Of a stretch of DNA of 64,000 nt, positions 32,146 to 42,172 are shown piece by piece. How positions within the stretch are numbered: position 1 is the first letter of the stretch; every line of letters begins with the position of its first letter. Source of the stretch: Streptomyces ochraceiscleroticus (lineage in GTDB: Bacteria; Actinomycetota; Actinomycetes; Streptomycetales; Streptomycetaceae); NCBI RefSeq assembly GCF_000720485.1, contig NZ_JOAX01000002.1:124001-188000 (forward strand), given 5' to 3'. The translations under genes were made by a program, and so were the position numbers. A model generated the notes under the pieces. It had not been told where the DNA came from, did not search any database, and saw only the letters and a program-made list of their open reading frames with translations.

Positions 32146-34266
32146 ATGGCTACCACTTCACTTGACCTGGCCAAGGTCCGCAATATCGGGATCATGGCCC
32201 ACATCGACGCGGGCAAGACGACGACCACCGAGCGGATCCTGTTCTACACCGGTGTTTCGTACAAGATCGGTGAGGTCCACGACGGCGCCGCCACGATGGA
32301 CTGGATGGAGCAGGAGCAGGAGCGTGGCATCACGATCACCTCTGCTGCCACCACCTGTCACTGGCCGCTGGAGAACGTCGACCACACCATCAACATCATC
32401 GACACCCCGGGGCACGTCGACTTCACCGTTGAGGTGGAGCGCTCCCTGCGCGTGCTCGACGGTGCGGTGACGGTGTTCGACGGCGTTGCCGGCGTTGAGC
32501 CCCAGTCCGAGACGGTGTGGCGTCAGGCGGACCGCTACGGCGTGCCGCGTATCTGCTTCGTCAACAAGCTCGACCGCACCGGCGCCGAGTTCCACCGCTG
32601 CGTCGACATGATCGTGGACCGCCTCGGCGCGACCCCGATCGTCATGCAGCTGCCGATCGGCACCGAGGCGGACTTCAAGGGCGTCGTCGACCTGGTCCGC
32701 ATGAAGGCCCTGGTCTGGTCCGCCGAGGCCGCCAAGGGCGAGATGTACGACACCGTCGACATCCCGGACACCCACATCGAGGCTGCCGAGGAATGGCGCG
32801 GCAAGCTCCTCGAGACGGTCGCCGAGAACGACGAAGAGCTGATGGAGCTGTACCTGGAGGGCCAGGAGCCCACCGAGGAGCAGCTGTACGCGGCGATCCG
32901 CCGCATCACCATCAACTCGGGCAAGGGCGGCGACACCACCGTCACCCCCGTGTTCTGTGGCACCGCCTTCAAGAACAAGGGTGTCCAGCCGCTGCTGGAC
33001 GCGGTCGTGCGCTACCTCCCCTCGCCGCTGGACGTCGAGGCCATCGAGGGCCACGCGGTCAACAACGCCGACGAGGTCATCAAGCGCCGTCCCTCCGAGG
33101 ACGAGCCGCTGGCCGCGCTCGCGTTCAAGATCGCGAGCGACCCGCACCTCGGCAAGCTCACCTTCATCCGGGTCTACTCGGGTCGCCTGGAGTCCGGCAC
33201 GCAGGTGCTGAACTCCGTCAAGGGCAAGAAGGAGCGCATCGGCAAGATCTACCGGATGCACGCGAACAAGCGTGAGGAGATCGAGTCGGTGGGTGCCGGT
33301 GACATCGTCGCCGTCATGGGTCTGAAGCAGACCACCACCGGTGAGACCCTCTGCGACTCCTCCAACCAGGTGATCCTGGAGTCGATGGAGTTCCCGGCCC
33401 CGGTCATCCAGGTCGCCATTGAGCCCAAGTCCAAGGGCGACCAGGAGAAGCTGGGTGTCGCCATCCAGCGCCTCGCCGAGGAGGACCCGAGCTTCCAGGT
33501 CCACACCGACGAGGAGACCGGCCAGACCATCATCGCGGGTATGGGCGAGCTGCACCTCGACGTGCTGGTCGACCGTATGAAGCGTGAGTTCCGGGTCGAG
33601 GCCAACGTCGGTAAGCCGCAGGTCGCGTACCGCGAGACGCTGCGGAAGACCGTCGACAAGATCGACTACACGCACAAGAAGCAGACTGGTGGTTCCGGCC
33701 AGTTCGCGAAGGTGCAGATCTCGGTCGAGCCTCTTGAGGGCGATGGCTACGAGTTCGAGAACAAGGTCACGGGTGGCCGCATCCCGCGGGAGTACATCCC
33801 GTCCGTGGACGCGGGCTGCCAGGAGGCCATGGAGTTCGGTGTTCTCGCCGGCTACCCGCTGACCGGTGTGCGCGTCACGCTCCACGACGGTGCCTTCCAC
33901 GAGGTCGACTCCTCCGAGATGGCGTTCAAGATCGCCGGTTCGATGGCCTTCAAGGAGGCCGCGCGCAAGGCTTCCCCGGCCCTGCTCGAGCCGATGATGA
34001 AGGTCGAGGTCACCACGCCCGAGGACTACATGGGCGACGTGATCGGCGACATCAACTCCCGCCGTGGACAGATCCAGTCCATGGAGGACCGCCACGGTGC
34101 CAAGCTCGTCACGGGCCTGGTTCCGCTCTCGGAGATGTTCGGCTACGTCGGAGACCTCCGCAGCAAGACGTCGGGTCGCGCGAGCTACTCGATGCAGTTC
34201 GACTCCTACGCCGAGGTTCCGCGGAACGTCGCCGAGGAGATCATCGCGAAGGCCAAGGGCGAGTAA
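32146..34266 (+). CDS. fusA: elongation factor G
   Basis: 706-residue translocation GTPase. G1 motif AHIDAGKTT, switch region [16 protein letters not shown]3 DTPGHVDF, G4 [10 protein letters not shown]. Domains III to V include [16 protein letters not shown] and [17 protein letters not shown], and the domain V block [16 protein letters not shown]. No insertion or truncation. Third gene of the str operon, 39 bases after rpsG. Confidence 0.97.
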   Translation: MATTSLDLAKVRNIGIMAHIDAGKTTTTERILFYTGVSYKIGEVHDGAATMDWMEQEQERGITITSAATTCHWPLENVDHTINIIDTPGHVDFTVEVERSLRVLDGAVTVFDGVAGVEPQSETVWRQADRYGVPRICFVNKLDRTGAEFHRCVDMIVDRLGATPIVMQLPIGTEADFKGVVDLVRMKALVWSAEAAKGEMYDTVDIPDTHIEAAEEWRGKLLETVAENDEELMELYLEGQEPTEEQLYAAIRRITINSGKGGDTTVTPVFCGTAFKNKGVQPLLDAVVRYLPSPLDVEAIEGHAVNNADEVIKRRPSEDEPLAALAFKIASDPHLGKLTFIRVYSGRLESGTQVLNSVKGKKERIGKIYRMHANKREEIESVGAGDIVAVMGLKQTTTGETLCDSSNQVILESMEFPAPVIQVAIEPKSKGDQEKLGVAIQRLAEEDPSFQVHTDEETGQTIIAGMGELHLDVLVDRMKREFRVEANVGKPQVAYRETLRKTVDKIDYTHKKQTGGSGQFAKVQISVEPLEGDGYEFENKVTGGRIPREYIPSVDAGCQEAMEFGVLAGYPLTGVRVTLHDGAFHEVDSSEMAFKIAGSMAFKEAARKASPALLEPMMKVEVTTPEDYMGDVIGDINSRRGQIQSMEDRHGAKLVTGLVPLSEMFGYVGDLRSKTSGRASYSMQFDSYAEVPRNVAEEIIAKAKGE

Positions 34267-34306
34267 GACCCGTCTCGTCAGAGTCGGACCCCGACACGCT
34301 TTAGGC

Positions 34307-34340
34307 TTGACACCGACCGGTGGGGCAAACCGCGTTTATC
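34307..34340 (+). promoter_or_regulatory. possible separate tuf promoter
   Basis: TTGACA (34307-34312) is a perfect -35 box in the 164-base fusA-tuf gap, but no TANNNT lies at normal spacing; TTTATC (34335-34340) is 22 bases away. Streptomyces tuf1 is known to have its own promoter in this gap, so the site is plausible but not pinned down. Confidence 0.35.
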
Positions 34341-34430
34341 GCGTGGAATGCCCCGCCGGCCGGCACCCCAGCAAAGATCACCTGGCGCCGATGAGTAAGG
34401 CGTACAGAACCACTCCACAGGAGGACCCCA

Positions 34431-35624
34431 GTGGCGAAGGCGAAGTTCGAGCGGACTAAGCCGCACGTCAACATCGGCACCATCGGTCACATCGACCACG
34501 GTAAGACGACCCTTACCGCGGCGATCACCAAGGTGCTGCATGACGCGTTCCCGGACCTGAACGAGGCCTCGGCCTTCGACATGATCGACAAGGCGCCGGA
34601 AGAGCGCCAGCGTGGTATCACCATCTCCATCGCGCACGTCGAGTACCAGACGGAGAACCGTCACTACGCCCACGTCGACTGCCCCGGTCACGCGGACTAC
34701 ATCAAGAACATGATCACGGGTGCGGCGCAGATGGACGGCGCCATCCTCGTGGTTGCCGCCACCGACGGCCCGATGCCGCAGACCAAGGAGCACGTGCTCC
34801 TGGCCCGCCAGGTCGGCGTTCCCTACATCGTTGTCGCCCTGAACAAGGCCGACATGGTGGACGACGAGGAGATCCTGGAGCTCGTCGAGCTCGAGGTCCG
34901 TGAGCTCCTCTCCGAGTACGAGTTCCCGGGCGACGACGTCCCGGTCGTCAAGGTCTCGGCGCTGAAGGCGCTCGAGGGCGACGCCGAGTGGGGCAAGTCG
35001 GTCCTGGACCTGATGAAGGCTGTCGACGAGGCCATCCCGGCCCCGGAGCGCGACACCGACAAGCCGTTCCTGATGCCGATCGAGGACGTCTTCACCATCA
35101 CCGGTCGCGGTACGGTCGTCACCGGCCGTATCGAGCGCGGTGTGCTGAAGGTCAACGAGAACGTCGACATCATCGGCATCAAGACCGAGAAGACCTCCAC
35201 CACGGTCACCGGCATCGAGATGTTCCGGAAGCTGCTGGACGAGGGTCAGGCCGGTGAGAACGTCGGTCTGCTGCTTCGCGGTATCAAGCGCGAGGACGTC
35301 GAGCGCGGCCAGGTCATCATCAAGCCCGGTTCGGTCACCCCGCACACCGAGTTCGAGGCCCAGGCCTACATCCTGTCGAAGGACGAGGGTGGCCGTCACA
35401 CCCCCTTCTTCAACAACTACCGCCCGCAGTTCTACTTCCGTACCACGGACGTGACCGGCGTCGTGACCCTCCCCGAGGGCACCGAGATGGTCATGCCGGG
35501 CGACAACACCTCCATGTCCGTCCAGCTGATCCAGCCGGTCGCCATGGAGGAGGGCCTGAAGTTCGCCATCCGTGAGGGTGGCCGGACCGTCGGCGCCGGC
35601 CAGGTCACCAAGATCAACAAGTAA
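34431..35624 (+). CDS. tuf: elongation factor Tu
   Basis: 397-residue GTPase delivering aminoacyl-tRNA. G1 GHIDHGKTT, switch [10 protein letters not shown]3 DCPGHADY, G4 NKADM. Domains II and III are complete with [16 protein letters not shown] and [20 protein letters not shown]. The sequence is of the tuf1 housekeeping type. GTG at 34431 has GGAGGA upstream. The stop codon sits inside a 9-bp hairpin, followed by a strong terminator. Confidence 0.97.
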   Translation: MAKAKFERTKPHVNIGTIGHIDHGKTTLTAAITKVLHDAFPDLNEASAFDMIDKAPEERQRGITISIAHVEYQTENRHYAHVDCPGHADYIKNMITGAAQMDGAILVVAATDGPMPQTKEHVLLARQVGVPYIVVALNKADMVDDEEILELVELEVRELLSEYEFPGDDVPVVKVSALKALEGDAEWGKSVLDLMKAVDEAIPAPERDTDKPFLMPIEDVFTITGRGTVVTGRIERGVLKVNENVDIIGIKTEKTSTTVTGIEMFRKLLDEGQAGENVGLLLRGIKREDVERGQVIIKPGSVTPHTEFEAQAYILSKDEGGRHTPFFNNYRPQFYFRTTDVTGVVTLPEGTEMVMPGDNTSMSVQLIQPVAMEEGLKFAIREGGRTVGAGQVTKINK

Positions 35625-35638
35625 GCTCACTTACTTGT
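35617..35638 (+). terminator. hairpin embracing the tuf stop codon
   Basis: ACAAGTAAG (35617-35625) and CTTACTTGT (35630-35638) pair perfectly around CTCA; the TAA stop is in the left arm. Unusually AT-rich for the window. Likely a 3'-end or termination-coupled structure rather than the main terminator. Confidence 0.5.
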
Positions 35639-35670
35639 CGGTCGGGGAGACCCGGCGCTCCTAGCGAGCG

Positions 35671-35706
35671 AGGGCCCCGCACACCTTCTGGTGTGCGGGG
35701 CCCTTT
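35671..35706 (+). terminator. intrinsic terminator after tuf
   Basis: A 15-bp perfect stem (35671-35685 with 35690-35704), loop TTCT, followed by TT. It ends the str operon. Confidence 0.93.
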
Positions 35707-35740
35707 GTCGTGTGTACGGGTGGCTGGGCGGCCGTCAGCC

Positions 35741-36109
35741 CTACTGGGCGGCCTCGGCACTGGTCTCGGTGCCGGCCTCGACGTCGTCGGCGAAGAGCTC
35801 GTCGGCTTCCTGCGCGGTGAGCGCACGGTCGAACCAGCGGTCGAGGACGTCCAGCTCGGTGCACCCGGTGATCCGCGCCCGCGCCTCCTCGGAGACGGCG
35901 ATACCGCGCCCTTCCAGGAGCCGCAGAATCAGCGTGACCCGTCCGTCGGCTTCACCTTCGGCCCTGCCTTCTGCCTTGCCCTCGGCCTTCCCCTCCAGGT
36001 ACGTCTCCTCGACGATCGTGCCGCGTCCGGGGAAGTAGCTTCCGTTGACCTTCATGAGTTCGAACGTAGGGTCGCCGAGCAGAGGAAGAACAGAACATTC
36101 CTCTGGCAT
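35741..36109 (-). pseudogene. C-terminal fragment of an Rpn/PDDEXK-transposase-like protein
   Basis: A 122-codon open frame whose product resembles only the C-terminal third of Streptomyces Rpn/YhgA-like (PD-(D/E)XK transposase family) proteins: the ELMKVNGSYFPGRGTIVEE lead-in, the charged LEGKAEGKAEGRAEGEADGR repeat, and the helical tail ITGCTELDVLDRWFDRALTA. The nuclease core that should precede it, about 150-200 residues, is absent upstream. It is therefore probably a decayed remnant, possibly still translated. Frame and similarity judged from memory of the family. Confidence 0.6.
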
Positions 36110-36267
36110 ATGACCGCTCGATCGAGTGATGTGGTGGGGCTGTCAGGGGCGCCGGGGTCGAGTGGCGTCAATGCCGTGCAGGTGTTCCCGCTCCTTCGGG
36201 CGGTGTCCGGCCGTATCGGGGCACTACCGTGGGTACACGGGCCACGCTCTCGTCCATGGGAGGAATC

Positions 36268-36852
36268 ATGACCGCCGAACCGCAGCACACCTGGCCGGTG
36301 CCGCCGCCGGACGGTTACACCGTGGACGACCTCTTCGCTCTGCCCGATCTCCCGCCGCACACCGAGTTGATCGACGGGAGCCTGGTCTTCGTGAGCCCGC
36401 AGCGGGATTTCCATACGATTGCGATGTACCTGTTGGAAGCCGGTCTGCGGCGGACCGTGCCGGAGCGCTTCCGGGTGCGGCGGGAGATGGCCGTCGTCCT
36501 GGACGCCCGGAACGCTCCGGAGCCCGATCTCCTTGTGCTGCATGCGGAGGCCGTGCAAGGACGGCGACAGACACGGTATGAGCCGGCCGACGTGGTGCTC
36601 GCCGTGGAAGTCGTGTCGCCGGACTCCGAGGCCCGGGACCGGGACAGTAAGCCCGGGAAGTACGCCGCGGCCGGCATCCCGCATTTCTGGCTGGTCGAGA
36701 TGGCGGGGGAGAAGGACCATCCGGCGGTGCACACCTACGAGCTGGACCCGGTCACCAAGGCGTACGGACTCACGGGCATCCATCACGAGCGGTTGAAGGT
36801 GACGGTGCCCTTCACCATCGACATCGATCTCGCGGAGGTCGATCACCTGTAG
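36268..36852 (+). CDS. Uma2 family endonuclease-fold protein (DUF820)
   Basis: 194 residues. Family pattern: [20 protein letters not shown], the EPDLLVL strand, [18 protein letters not shown] with the core E/D...E-V...K catalytic arrangement of PD-(D/E)XK nucleases, and [14 protein letters not shown]. Uma2 genes are very numerous in Streptomyces and their role is unknown. ATG at 36268 has GGGAGGA 4 bases upstream. It sits between the Rpn-like remnant and panD, an accessory patch inside a conserved ribosomal region. Confidence 0.88.
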   Translation: MTAEPQHTWPVPPPDGYTVDDLFALPDLPPHTELIDGSLVFVSPQRDFHTIAMYLLEAGLRRTVPERFRVRREMAVVLDARNAPEPDLLVLHAEAVQGRRQTRYEPADVVLAVEVVSPDSEARDRDSKPGKYAAAGIPHFWLVEMAGEKDHPAVHTYELDPVTKAYGLTGIHHERLKVTVPFTIDIDLAEVDHL

Positions 36853-36959
36853 GGAGACGGTCGTCACTCTTCGGTCTTGCCGGTCGGGCGCTTAGCATGG
36901 CTGCGTTGGCGCGCACCTTGGTACGAGGGCGCGACCCCTTTCTTTCGGGAGTGACGGCA

Positions 36960-37385
36960 ATGCTGCGCACCATGTTCAAGTCGAAGATCCATCGGGCCAC
37001 CGTGACGCAGGCCGATCTGCATTACGTGGGGTCGGTGACGGTTGACGCCGAGTTGATGGACGCTGCCGATCTGCTGCCGGGCGAGCTGGTGCACATTGTC
37101 GACATCACCAATGGGGCCCGGCTGGAGACCTACGTCATCGAGGGGGAGCGGGGATCCGGCGTCATTGGGATCAATGGCGCGGCCGCGCACCTCGTGCACC
37201 CCGGTGACCTGGTGATTCTCATCAGCTACGCGCAGGTCGAGGACGCCGAGGCGCGGGCGATGAAGCCGAGCGTGGTGCATGTCGACGCCGCGAACCGGAT
37301 CGTGGCGCTGGGGAGCGACGCCTCGGCTCCGGTGCCCGGGAGCGAGCAGGAGCGGAGTCCGCAGGCGGTCGTTCCGGCCGGCTGA
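36960..37385 (+). CDS. panD: aspartate 1-decarboxylase
   Basis: 141-residue proenzyme that makes beta-alanine for pantothenate and coenzyme A. The self-cleavage site is intact: Gly24-Ser25 in [12 protein letters not shown], which would give the pyruvoyl Ser25. The nucleophilic/substrate residues lie in [27 protein letters not shown] and [23 protein letters not shown] 36960 follows GGGAG. The C-terminal tail after [11 protein letters not shown] is longer than in E. coli. coaA, another coenzyme A gene, is at the far end of the window, but not linked. Confidence 0.95.
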   Translation: MLRTMFKSKIHRATVTQADLHYVGSVTVDAELMDAADLLPGELVHIVDITNGARLETYVIEGERGSGVIGINGAAAHLVHPGDLVILISYAQVEDAEARAMKPSVVHVDAANRIVALGSDASAPVPGSEQERSPQAVVPAG

Positions 37386-37470
37386 CGGCCGGCCGAAGAT
37401 CGACTCGGGGCGGGCCCGGGGATTCGCAGGGTGTGGCGTGGGGTACTCTCTCCCCTTCGGTTGGCCAGCC

Positions 37471-37490
37471 GTGTGCCCCATATGGCACAC
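37471..37490. promoter_or_regulatory. inverted repeat upstream of rpsJ
   Basis: GTGTGCC (37471-37477) and GGCACAC (37484-37490) flank CCATAT, a perfect 7-bp repeat with a 6-base centre, 86 bases after panD. It could be an operator for the S10 operon promoter or the end of the panD transcript. Confidence 0.4.
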
Positions 37491-37709
37491 TAGCCAAGTT
37501 GCTCGGTTGAGTGCCGATGCTGCGCGCCTCCCGCCGGGAGGACTGGAAGCGAGTCCTAGGTATTCGTCGCCTCTTATCAGGGGCGGAAGTACGGGAATCT
37601 TCCGGGAAGCGTCAGCGGGGTGCCTCAGCCAGGCGCCCGGTGGGTGTCCATGACCCCACGTTCTCCTTCTCGAAGGATCTCCCCTGCGGAGATATGCGGG
37701 AGGGGATGC

Positions 37710-37738
37710 GACACGCCCGACCGCGTGGGTCGGCGAAG
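37710..37738 (+). promoter_or_regulatory. 29-nt leader element shared with rpsL (rpsJ copy)
   Basis: Begins GACACGCCCGACC and ends GTGGGTCGGCGAAG. CCGACC (37717-37722) and GGTCGG (37728-37733) form a hairpin with loop GCGTG. 27 of 29 bases match the rpsL copy at 31186-31214. It ends 92 bases before the rpsJ ATG. Confidence 0.7.
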
Positions 37739-37830
37739 AGCGAGAGCGTGGCGGATGTGGGCCGTGTCTCCGAAAGGCACAAGCACACCGGGTCCCAGAG
37801 CGTTACGAGACAAAGGACTACACAGTAGCC

Positions 37831-38139
37831 ATGGCGGGACAGAAGATCCGCATCCGGCTCAAGGCCTACGACCACGAGGTCATCGACAGCTCGGCGAAGA
37901 AGATCGTCGAGACGGTGACCCGCACTGGTGCGTCGGTCGCGGGCCCGGTGCCGCTGCCCACTGAGAAGAACGTGTACTGCGTCATCAAGTCGCCGCACAA
38001 GTACAAGGACGCGCGCGAGCACTTCGAGATGCGGACGCACAAGCGCCTGATCGACATTCTCGACCCGACGCCGAAGACCGTTGACTCCCTGATGCGACTC
38101 GACCTTCCGGCCGGCGTCGACATCGAGATCAAGCTCTGA
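37831..38139 (+). CDS. rpsJ: 30S ribosomal protein S10 (NusE)
   Basis: 102 residues, [20 protein letters not shown] through [20 protein letters not shown]10 is a 30S head protein and, free, the NusE partner of NusB in antitermination. First gene of the S10 operon, with a long leader carrying the shared 29-nt element. Seventeen bases before rplC. Confidence 0.97.
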   Translation: MAGQKIRIRLKAYDHEVIDSSAKKIVETVTRTGASVAGPVPLPTEKNVYCVIKSPHKYKDAREHFEMRTHKRLIDILDPTPKTVDSLMRLDLPAGVDIEIKL

Positions 38140-38156
38140 GGGTCGGTGAGTCAAGA

Positions 38157-38801
38157 ATGACTAAGCAGATCAAGGGCCTCCTGGGCGAGAAGCTCGGCAT
38201 GACCCAGGTCTGGGACGAGAACAACCGTGTCGTCCCGGTCACCGTGGTCAAGGCCGGCCCCTGTGTCGTTACCCAGGTGCGCACCGCAGACCAGGACGGT
38301 TACGACTCCGTCCAGATCGCCTTCGGCGAGATCGACCCGCGCAAGGTGAACAAGCCCCTCAAGGGCCACTTCGCCAAGGCCGATGTCACCCCCCGTCGTC
38401 ACCTCGTCGAGGTCCGTACCGCCGACGCCGGCGAGTACACCCTCGGCCAGGAGATCAATGCCGAGGTCTTCGACTCCGGCATCAAGGTGGACGTGACCGG
38501 CAAGACCAAGGGCAAGGGCACCGCCGGTGTCATGAAGCGTCACGGCTTCCACGGCGGCAAGGCTTCGCACGGTGCGCACCGCGTACACCGCAAGCCGGGC
38601 TCCATCGGTGGCTGCGCCACCCCGGGCCGTGTCTTCAAGGGCATGCGCATGTCCGGCCGTATGGGCAACGAGCGGGTCACCACCCAGAACCTGACCGTCC
38701 ACGCCGTTGACGCGGAGAAGGGACTGCTGCTCATCAAGGGCGCCGTCCCCGGTCCGAACGGCGGCCTCGTCCTGGTCCGTACCGCGGCCAAGGGGGCCTG
38801 A
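38157..38801 (+). CDS. rplC: 50S ribosomal protein L3
   Basis: 214 residues, [20 protein letters not shown], with the long loop block [20 protein letters not shown] that reaches toward the peptidyl transferase centre, and [15 protein letters not shown]. Assembly initiator of the 50S subunit. Eight bases before rplD. Confidence 0.97.
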   Translation: MTKQIKGLLGEKLGMTQVWDENNRVVPVTVVKAGPCVVTQVRTADQDGYDSVQIAFGEIDPRKVNKPLKGHFAKADVTPRRHLVEVRTADAGEYTLGQEINAEVFDSGIKVDVTGKTKGKGTAGVMKRHGFHGGKASHGAHRVHRKPGSIGGCATPGRVFKGMRMSGRMGNERVTTQNLTVHAVDAEKGLLLIKGAVPGPNGGLVLVRTAAKGA

Positions 38802-38809
38802 GGTAACCG

Positions 38810-39460
38810 ATGAGCACCATTGACATCCTTTCGCCGGCAGGCGACAAGGCCGGGACCGTCGAGCTCCCCGCGGAGATCTTCGACGCGAAGGTCAGCGTTC
38901 CGCTGATCCACCAGGTCGTTGTTGCACAGCTGGCCGCTGCCCGTCAGGGCACGCACAAGACCAAGACCCGTGGCGAGGTCCGCGGCGGTGGCAAGAAGCC
39001 GTACCGCCAGAAGGGCACCGGCCGCGCGCGTCAGGGTTCGACCCGTGCGCCGCAGTTCGCCGGCGGTGGCATCGTCCACGGCCCCGTGCCGCGTGACTAC
39101 TCGCAGCGGACCCCGAAGAAGATGAAGGCCGCCGCCCTGCGCGGTGCCCTCACCGACCGGGCCCGCAACTCGCGCATCCACGTCGTTTCCGGCGTGGTCG
39201 AGGGTGCGACCTCCACGAAGGCCGCCAAGGCTCTTCTCGGCAAGATCAGCGAGCGCAAGAACGTGCTCCTGGTCGCCGAGCGCAGCGACGAGGCCGCGTG
39301 GCTGTCCGCCCGCAACCTGCCCCAGGTTCACATCCTGGAGCCGGGCCAGCTGAACACGTACGACGTGCTCGTCTCGGACGACGTGGTCTTCACCCAGACC
39401 GCTTTCGAGTCCTTCGTGTCTGGCCCCAAGGCCGTTGAGACCGAAGGGAGCGACGCCTGA
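38810..39460 (+). CDS. rplD: 50S ribosomal protein L4
   Basis: 216 residues. The extended loop [20 protein letters not shown] lines the exit tunnel; the [20 protein letters not shown] block follows. In E. coli L4 represses its operon by binding the S10 leader; whether that holds here is unknown. The stop overlaps the rplW ATG. Confidence 0.97.
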   Translation: MSTIDILSPAGDKAGTVELPAEIFDAKVSVPLIHQVVVAQLAAARQGTHKTKTRGEVRGGGKKPYRQKGTGRARQGSTRAPQFAGGGIVHGPVPRDYSQRTPKKMKAAALRGALTDRARNSRIHVVSGVVEGATSTKAAKALLGKISERKNVLLVAERSDEAAWLSARNLPQVHILEPGQLNTYDVLVSDDVVFTQTAFESFVSGPKAVETEGSDA

Positions 39461-39783
39461 TGAGTGAGGCCGTCGTCACCAGCAAGACCTTCACGGACCA
39501 CCGTGACGTGCTGAAGAAGCCCGTCGTGTCCGAGAAGAGCTACGCGCTGCTGGACGAGAACAAGTACACGTTCATCGTCGACCCGCGTGCCAACAAGACC
39601 CAGATCAAGCAGGCCGTCGAGGCGGTCTTCTCGGTCAAGGTCACCGGGGTGAACACGATCAACCGGCAGGGCAAGCGCAAGCGCACCCGCACCGGTTTCG
39701 GCAAGCGCGCTGACACCAAGCGCGCCATCGTGACCCTCGCCGAGGGCGACCGCATCGACATCTTCGGCGGTCCGACCGCCTAA
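39460..39783 (+). CDS. rplW: 50S ribosomal protein L23
   Basis: 107 residues. [20 protein letters not shown] and [20 protein letters not shown] are typical. L23 sits at the tunnel exit and docks trigger factor and SRP through the conserved Glu in SEKS-adjacent surface. The ATG overlaps the rplD stop by one base. Confidence 0.96.
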   Translation: MSEAVVTSKTFTDHRDVLKKPVVSEKSYALLDENKYTFIVDPRANKTQIKQAVEAVFSVKVTGVNTINRQGKRKRTRTGFGKRADTKRAIVTLAEGDRIDIFGGPTA

Positions 39784-39823
39784 CGGCGGTCTGGATCGTC
39801 CGGAATCGGACGAGGACTGAGAA

Positions 39824-40660
39824 ATGGGTATCCGCAAGTACAAGCCGACGACCCCGGGCCGTCGTGGCTCCAGCGTCGCCGACTTTGTCGAGATCACGCG
39901 GTCCACGCCGGAGAAGTCGCTGGTTCGCCCGCTGCACAGCAAGGGCGGCCGTAACAACGCCGGTCGTGTGACCGTTCGCCACCAGGGTGGTGGCCACAAG
40001 CGCGCCTACCGCGTGATCGACTTCCGTCGTCACGACAAGGACGGCGTGCCGGCCAAGGTCGCGCACATCGAGTACGACCCGAACCGCACCGCGCGCATCG
40101 CGCTCCTGCACTACGCGGACGGCGAGAAGCGCTACATCATCGCCCCCCGCGGCCTGTCGCAGGGTGACCGGATTGAGAACGGCCCTGGCGCCGACATCAA
40201 GCCCGGCAACAACCTGGCGCTGCGCAACATCCCGGTCGGTACGACCATCCACGCCATCGAGCTGCGGCCCGGCGGCGGCGCGAAGTTCGCCCGTTCCGCG
40301 GGTGCCTCCGTGCAGCTGCTGGCGAAGGAGGGCACCATGGCCCACCTTCGTATGCCGTCGGGTGAGATCCGCCTGGTCGACGTCCGCTGCCGCGCCACTG
40401 TCGGCGAGGTCGGCAACGCCGAGCAGTCGAACATCAACTGGGGCAAGGCCGGCCGCATGCGCTGGAAGGGCGTCCGCCCGACCGTGCGTGGTGTCGTGAT
40501 GAACCCCGTCGACCACCCGCACGGTGGTGGTGAGGGCAAGACCTCCGGTGGTCGCCACCCGGTCTCGCCGTGGGGTCAGAAGGAGGGTCGTACGCGTTCG
40601 CCTAAGAAGGCTTCGAACAAGTACATCGTCCGCCGCCGCAAGACGAACAAGAAGCGCTAG
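39824..40660 (+). CDS. rplB: 50S ribosomal protein L2
   Basis: 278 residues, [40 protein letters not shown], and the functional C-terminal loop [16 protein letters not shown], including the His implicated in peptidyl transfer. Highly basic C-terminus. Confidence 0.97.
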   Translation: MGIRKYKPTTPGRRGSSVADFVEITRSTPEKSLVRPLHSKGGRNNAGRVTVRHQGGGHKRAYRVIDFRRHDKDGVPAKVAHIEYDPNRTARIALLHYADGEKRYIIAPRGLSQGDRIENGPGADIKPGNNLALRNIPVGTTIHAIELRPGGGAKFARSAGASVQLLAKEGTMAHLRMPSGEIRLVDVRCRATVGEVGNAEQSNINWGKAGRMRWKGVRPTVRGVVMNPVDHPHGGGEGKTSGGRHPVSPWGQKEGRTRSPKKASNKYIVRRRKTNKKR

Positions 40661-40672
40661 GAGCGGGTTTAG

Positions 40673-40954
40673 ATGCCGCGCAGTCTCAAGAAGGGGCCCT
40701 TCGTCGACGACCACCTGATCAAGAAGGTGGATGTCCAGAACGAAGCCGGCACCAAGAACGTCATCAAGACCTGGTCCCGTCGCTCCATGATCGTGCCGGC
40801 CATGCTCGGCCACACGCTGGCGGTGCACAACGGCAAGACCCACGTCCCGGTGTTCGTCACCGAGTCGATGGTCGGCCACAAGCTCGGCGAGTTTGCGCCG
40901 ACCCGCACCTTCCGCGGCCACGAGAAGGACGACCGCAAGTCGCGTCGTCGCTGA
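40673..40954 (+). CDS. rpsS: 30S ribosomal protein S19
   Basis: 93 residues, [39 protein letters not shown] and [17 protein letters not shown]. Works with S13 in the 30S head. Twelve bases after rplB. Confidence 0.97.
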   Translation: MPRSLKKGPFVDDHLIKKVDVQNEAGTKNVIKTWSRRSMIVPAMLGHTLAVHNGKTHVPVFVTESMVGHKLGEFAPTRTFRGHEKDDRKSRRR

Positions 40955-40974
40955 TCGGCGGAAGAGCGAAGACT

Positions 40975-41346
40975 ATGACTGACACCGAAGGGACAACCAT
41001 GGAAGCCAGGGCCCAGGCGCGCTACGTGCGTGTCACGCCCATGAAGGCCCGCCGCGTGGTGGACCTTGTCCGTGGCATGAGCGCCACGGAGGCTCAGGCG
41101 GTCCTGCGTTTCGCCCCGCAGGCCGCGAGCGTGCCGGTGGGCAAGGTGCTGGACAGCGCCATTGCCAACGCCGCGCACAACTACGACCACACGGACGCCA
41201 ACTCGCTGTTCATCAGCGAGGCGTACGTCGACGAGGGCCCGACCCTGAAGCGGTTCCGTCCGCGTGCTCAGGGCCGTGCCTACCGGATCCGCAAGCGGAC
41301 CAGCCACATCACTGTGGTCGTCAGCAGCAAGGAAGGAACCCGGTAA
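40975..41346 (+). CDS. rplV: 50S ribosomal protein L22
   Basis: 123 residues from ATG 40975. A second ATG at 40999 ([12 protein letters not shown], 115 residues) has its own AAGGGA site, so the true start is uncertain. The core [20 protein letters not shown] and the tunnel hairpin block [20 protein letters not shown], the site of macrolide-related changes in other species, are intact. The stop overlaps the rpsC ATG. Confidence 0.95.
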   Translation: MTDTEGTTMEARAQARYVRVTPMKARRVVDLVRGMSATEAQAVLRFAPQAASVPVGKVLDSAIANAAHNYDHTDANSLFISEAYVDEGPTLKRFRPRAQGRAYRIRKRTSHITVVVSSKEGTR

Positions 41347-42167
41347 TGGGCCAGAAGGTAAACCCGCACGGGTTCCGGCTCGGCATCACCACCGACTTCA
41401 AGTCGCGCTGGTACGCCGACAAGCTGTACAAGGACTACGTCAAGGAAGACGTCGCCATTCGTCGCATGATGACGAAGGGCATGGAGCGCGCCGGTATCTC
41501 GAAGGTGGAGATCGAGCGCACCCGTGAGCGCGTCCGCGTTGACATCCACACCGCCCGTCCGGGCATCGTCATCGGCCGCCGCGGCGCCGAGGCCGACCGC
41601 ATCCGCGGTGAGCTGGAGAAGCTCACCGGCAAGCAGGTCCAGCTGAACATCCTCGAGGTCAAGAACCCCGAGACGGATGCCCAGCTGGTCGCGCAGGCCG
41701 TCGCGGAGCAGCTGTCCTCGCGCGTCTCCTTCCGTCGCGCCATGCGTAAGAGCATGCAGTCGACGATGAAGGCCGGCGCCAAGGGCATCAAGATCCAGTG
41801 CGGCGGTCGTCTCGGCGGCGCCGAGATGTCCCGCTCGGAGTTCTACCGCGAGGGCCGCGTGCCCCTGCACACGCTCCGTGCGAACGTCGACTACGGCTTC
41901 TTCGAGGCCCGCACGACCTTCGGCCGCATCGGCGTGAAGGTCTGGATCTACAAGGGCGACGTCAAGAACATCGCCGAGGTTCGCGCCGAGAACGCCGCTG
42001 CCCGTGCGGGTAACCGCCCGGCCCGCGGTGGCAACGACCGCCCGCGCCGTGGTGGCGAGCGTGGCGGCCGCGGCCGCAAGCCGCAGCAGCAGAACGCCGC
42101 TGCCGAGGCCCCCAAGGCCGAGGCCGCTGCCGCTGCTCCGGCTGAGAGCACCGGACAGGAGGCCTGA
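41346..42167 (+). CDS. rpsC: 30S ribosomal protein S3
   Basis: 273 residues. KH domain around [21 protein letters not shown]-terminal domain with [17 protein letters not shown] and TIRAN-type start of the helicase face. The last ~60 residues are an added Arg/Gly-rich then Ala/Glu/Pro-rich tail, as in other Streptomyces. Mutations in basic residues of S3 and S4 affect the mRNA helicase function. Confidence 0.97.
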   Translation: MGQKVNPHGFRLGITTDFKSRWYADKLYKDYVKEDVAIRRMMTKGMERAGISKVEIERTRERVRVDIHTARPGIVIGRRGAEADRIRGELEKLTGKQVQLNILEVKNPETDAQLVAQAVAEQLSSRVSFRRAMRKSMQSTMKAGAKGIKIQCGGRLGGAEMSRSEFYREGRVPLHTLRANVDYGFFEARTTFGRIGVKVWIYKGDVKNIAEVRAENAAARAGNRPARGGNDRPRRGGERGGRGRKPQQQNAAAEAPKAEAAAAAPAESTGQEA

Positions 42168-42172
42168 CCGAC

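Larger units (their letters stand above)
37386..37830 (+). other. upstream region and leader of the S10 operon
   Basis: 445 bases without a gene. Contents: a TACTCT -10-like box (37444-37449), the inverted repeat GTGTGCC-CCATAT-GGCACAC (37471-37490), several GC-rich stems, and at 37710-37738 the 29-nt element shared with the rpsL leader. I could not identify a convincing -35/-10 pair, so the promoter position is open, but the leader is clearly long. Confidence 0.6.

Noticed and set aside
34307..34340. A confident tuf promoter
   Set aside because: The -35 is perfect but the nearest acceptable -10 is 22 bases away; kept only as a low-confidence feature.
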